A DNA stretch of 6,358 bases from NCBI GenBank assembly GCA_030594505.1, contig JAUVFC010000102.1, positions 1 to 6,358 of the forward strand. The letters are read 5' to 3'. Numbering within the stretch: position 1 is the first letter of the stretch; each line of letters begins with the position of its first letter. The notes beneath the pieces were generated by a model. That model was not told the DNA's origin, made no database searches, and worked only from the letters and a program-made list of their open reading frames with translations. The position numbers were made by a program, and so were the translations under genes. This document shows, piece after piece, positions 5,753 to 6,358 of this stretch. This stretch comes from Desulfobacterales bacterium (GTDB lineage: Bacteria > Desulfobacterota > Desulfobacteria > Desulfobacterales > C00003106).

Positions 5753-6056
5753 CCTGAGGAACTCCTTGGGCGTTCTTTTCTTCTTCCTTTTTTTCTTTCA
5801 GATCCTTTTCATGGGGAGGAGCTTGAGAAGAGTCAAAGGCATCGTGTACATCTTTTTGAGCCTCTTTAAAGGTATTACGAGCCTCTTTGACGTCGCTATC
5901 GATATCAAGATTTTCCTTGAACTCCCGGGTAGCTTTTTTGAATTCGGCCATACCGCGGCCTAATGACCTTGCCAGGTCGGGAAGTTTTTTGGGGCCGATA
6001 ATGATCAGGGCAACAGCCAAGATCAGAAGAAGCTCCGGCATGCCGATACCAAACAT
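5742..6056 (-). CDS. tatB: Twin-arginine translocase TatA/TatB family protein, TatB-like
   Basis: A 104-residue single-span protein: a membrane segment at about residues 6-20 (MPELLLILAVALIII), a GPKKLP hinge at 21-26, an amphipathic helix at about 27-48 (LARSLGRGMAEFKKATREF), then a charged, probably disordered tail rich in lysine and glutamate. E8 and the IIGPKKLP hinge favour TatB, because TatA normally has phenylalanine just before the hinge glycine and here that position is I20. The start MFGIGMPELL also resembles TatB. TatB partners TatC in substrate recognition. It is followed directly by tatC (11-nt overlap). AAGAGGA at 6070-6064 is a good ribosome site 7 nt before the ATG. No separate tatA is seen, so either tatA is elsewhere or this protein has a dual role, as in minimal Tat systems. 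Family certain, subtype moderate. Confidence 0.88.
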   Translation of the reverse strand: MFGIGMPELLLILAVALIIIGPKKLPDLARSLGRGMAEFKKATREFKENLDIDSDVKEARNTFKEAQKDVHDAFDSSQAPPHEKDLKEKKEEEKNAQGVPQDGE

Positions 6057-6079
6057 AAAAAAATCCTCTTGAACCGAAA

Positions 6080-6110
6080 ATTATAGCTGACAATACCATT
6101 CCAATCGGAA
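6080..6110 (-). promoter_or_regulatory. Possible tatB-proximal promoter with upstream dyad
   Basis: A perfect TATAAT (6085-6080 on the minus strand) lies 24 nt before the tatB ATG. No good -35 sits at proper spacing. Instead the region around -35 holds the dyad TTCC-AATC-GGAA (6099-6110). A perfect -10 with a poor -35 would fit an activator-dependent promoter, but a chance match in AT-rich DNA is possible. Confidence 0.35.
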
Positions 6111-6146
6111 CTGTTACATTAACAACAGATTGAAATGATCAAGAAA

Positions 6147-6289
6147 GAGCCAGTTTCAAAACGCCCCCTTTTGTCCAATCTCTGCGTCAGGCTCAAATTC
6201 TAATCCTCGAAATACATCAAGTATTCCTGCGGTTAGAATTTTCGCCTTCCTTGACCTTGGGGCAAAATTGAACATTTTGAAACTGGCTC
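6147..6289. repeat. 143-nt inverted-repeat element, copy 2, MITE-like
   Basis: GAGCCAGTTTCAAAA (6147-6161) and TTTTGAAACTGGCTC (6275-6289) are perfect 15-bp terminal inverted repeats. Inside, AAATTCTAA (6195-6203) pairs with TTAGAATTT (6233-6241), and AATAC (6211-6215) pairs with GTATT (6221-6225) around ATCAA. Outside the inner stem, GTCAGG on the left and CCTTGAC on the right also pair imperfectly, so the whole element could fold into one long hairpin. It shares the GCGTCAGGCTC and TCCTCGAAATAC blocks with the repeat at 4859-5010 but has different terminal arms. No target-site duplication or open frame is evident. It lies between a strong promoter and tatB, so it would be transcribed as part of the leader. 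Confidence 0.72.
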
Positions 6290-6302
6290 GAAAGCTTATG
6301 AA

Positions 6303-6331
6303 ATAATAATAGCTTTGAAAAACTGTGTCAA
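6303..6331 (-). promoter_or_regulatory. Strong sigma70-type promoter pointing at tatBC
   Basis: On the minus strand a perfect TTGACA (6331-6326), a 17-nt spacer and TATTAT (6308-6303, 5 of 6) form the best promoter match in the window. Transcription would start near 6296, just before the right terminal repeat of the hairpin element, giving a leader of about 240 nt to the tatB ATG. A second TTGACAC lies 23 nt upstream (6354-6348). It most likely drives tatB-tatC, the next minus-strand genes. Confidence 0.62.
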
Positions 6332-6358
6332 GGGATTATCATTGCCCGTGTCAATAGC

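Noticed and set aside
5483..6072. Plus-strand open frames opposite tatC and tatB
   Set aside because: They are antisense shadows: low-complexity basic or hydrophobic translations without start signals, opposite well-conserved genes.
4859..6289. CRISPR array or attachment sites from the repeats around tatBC
   Set aside because: Only two diverged copies more than 1 kb apart, each an inverted-repeat hairpin, with no spacers, integrase or cas gene.

Overview
The window reads as chromosomal DNA from an anaerobic bacterium of the deltaproteobacterial type (Desulfobacterota, possibly a sulfate reducer). This rests on a periplasmic tetraheme cytochrome of the c3 class, an aspartyl-tRNA synthetase that looks non-discriminating, small V4R-type ligand-binding proteins beside a PAS histidine kinase, and long hairpin-forming intergenic repeats. 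The assignment is an inference from gene content. No rRNA, tRNA, CRISPR array, transposase or phage gene was seen.

Layout. Positions 1-2029 hold a three-gene minus-strand operon. In transcription order it has a V4R-domain protein (2029-1502), a second V4R-like protein (1512-907, overlapping the first by 11 nt) and a PAS/HisKA histidine kinase (897 to the window edge, cut inside its ATPase domain). The intergenic region 2030-2370 carries two near-identical 38-nt direct repeats 74 nt apart in front of the operon, and the promoter and leader of the divergent gene aspS. aspS (2371-4149, plus strand) ends at a strong hairpin that it shares with a convergent minus-strand gene for a secreted tetraheme cytochrome c3 (4699-4256). 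Upstream of the cytochrome promoter lies a hairpin-rich repeat (about 4859-5010). Then come tatC (5752-5024) and tatB (6056-5742), overlapping by 11 nt on the minus strand. The right end (6057-6358) contains a perfect -10 box near tatB, a 143-nt element with perfect 15-bp terminal inverted repeats (6147-6289) related to the first repeat, and a strong consensus promoter pointing at tatBC.

How the genes work together. aspS, tatBC and the cytochrome are housekeeping or respiratory genes, each with its own signals. TatBC exports folded Tat substrates, but the cytochrome has a Sec-type signal peptide and should not use it. The most unusual unit is the V4R, V4R-like and PAS-kinase operon. Its overlapping genes and cysteine-rich putative sensor domains suggest a ligand- or redox-sensing module in which separate small binding proteins feed a soluble kinase. 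That role is inferred; the output partner would lie left of the window.
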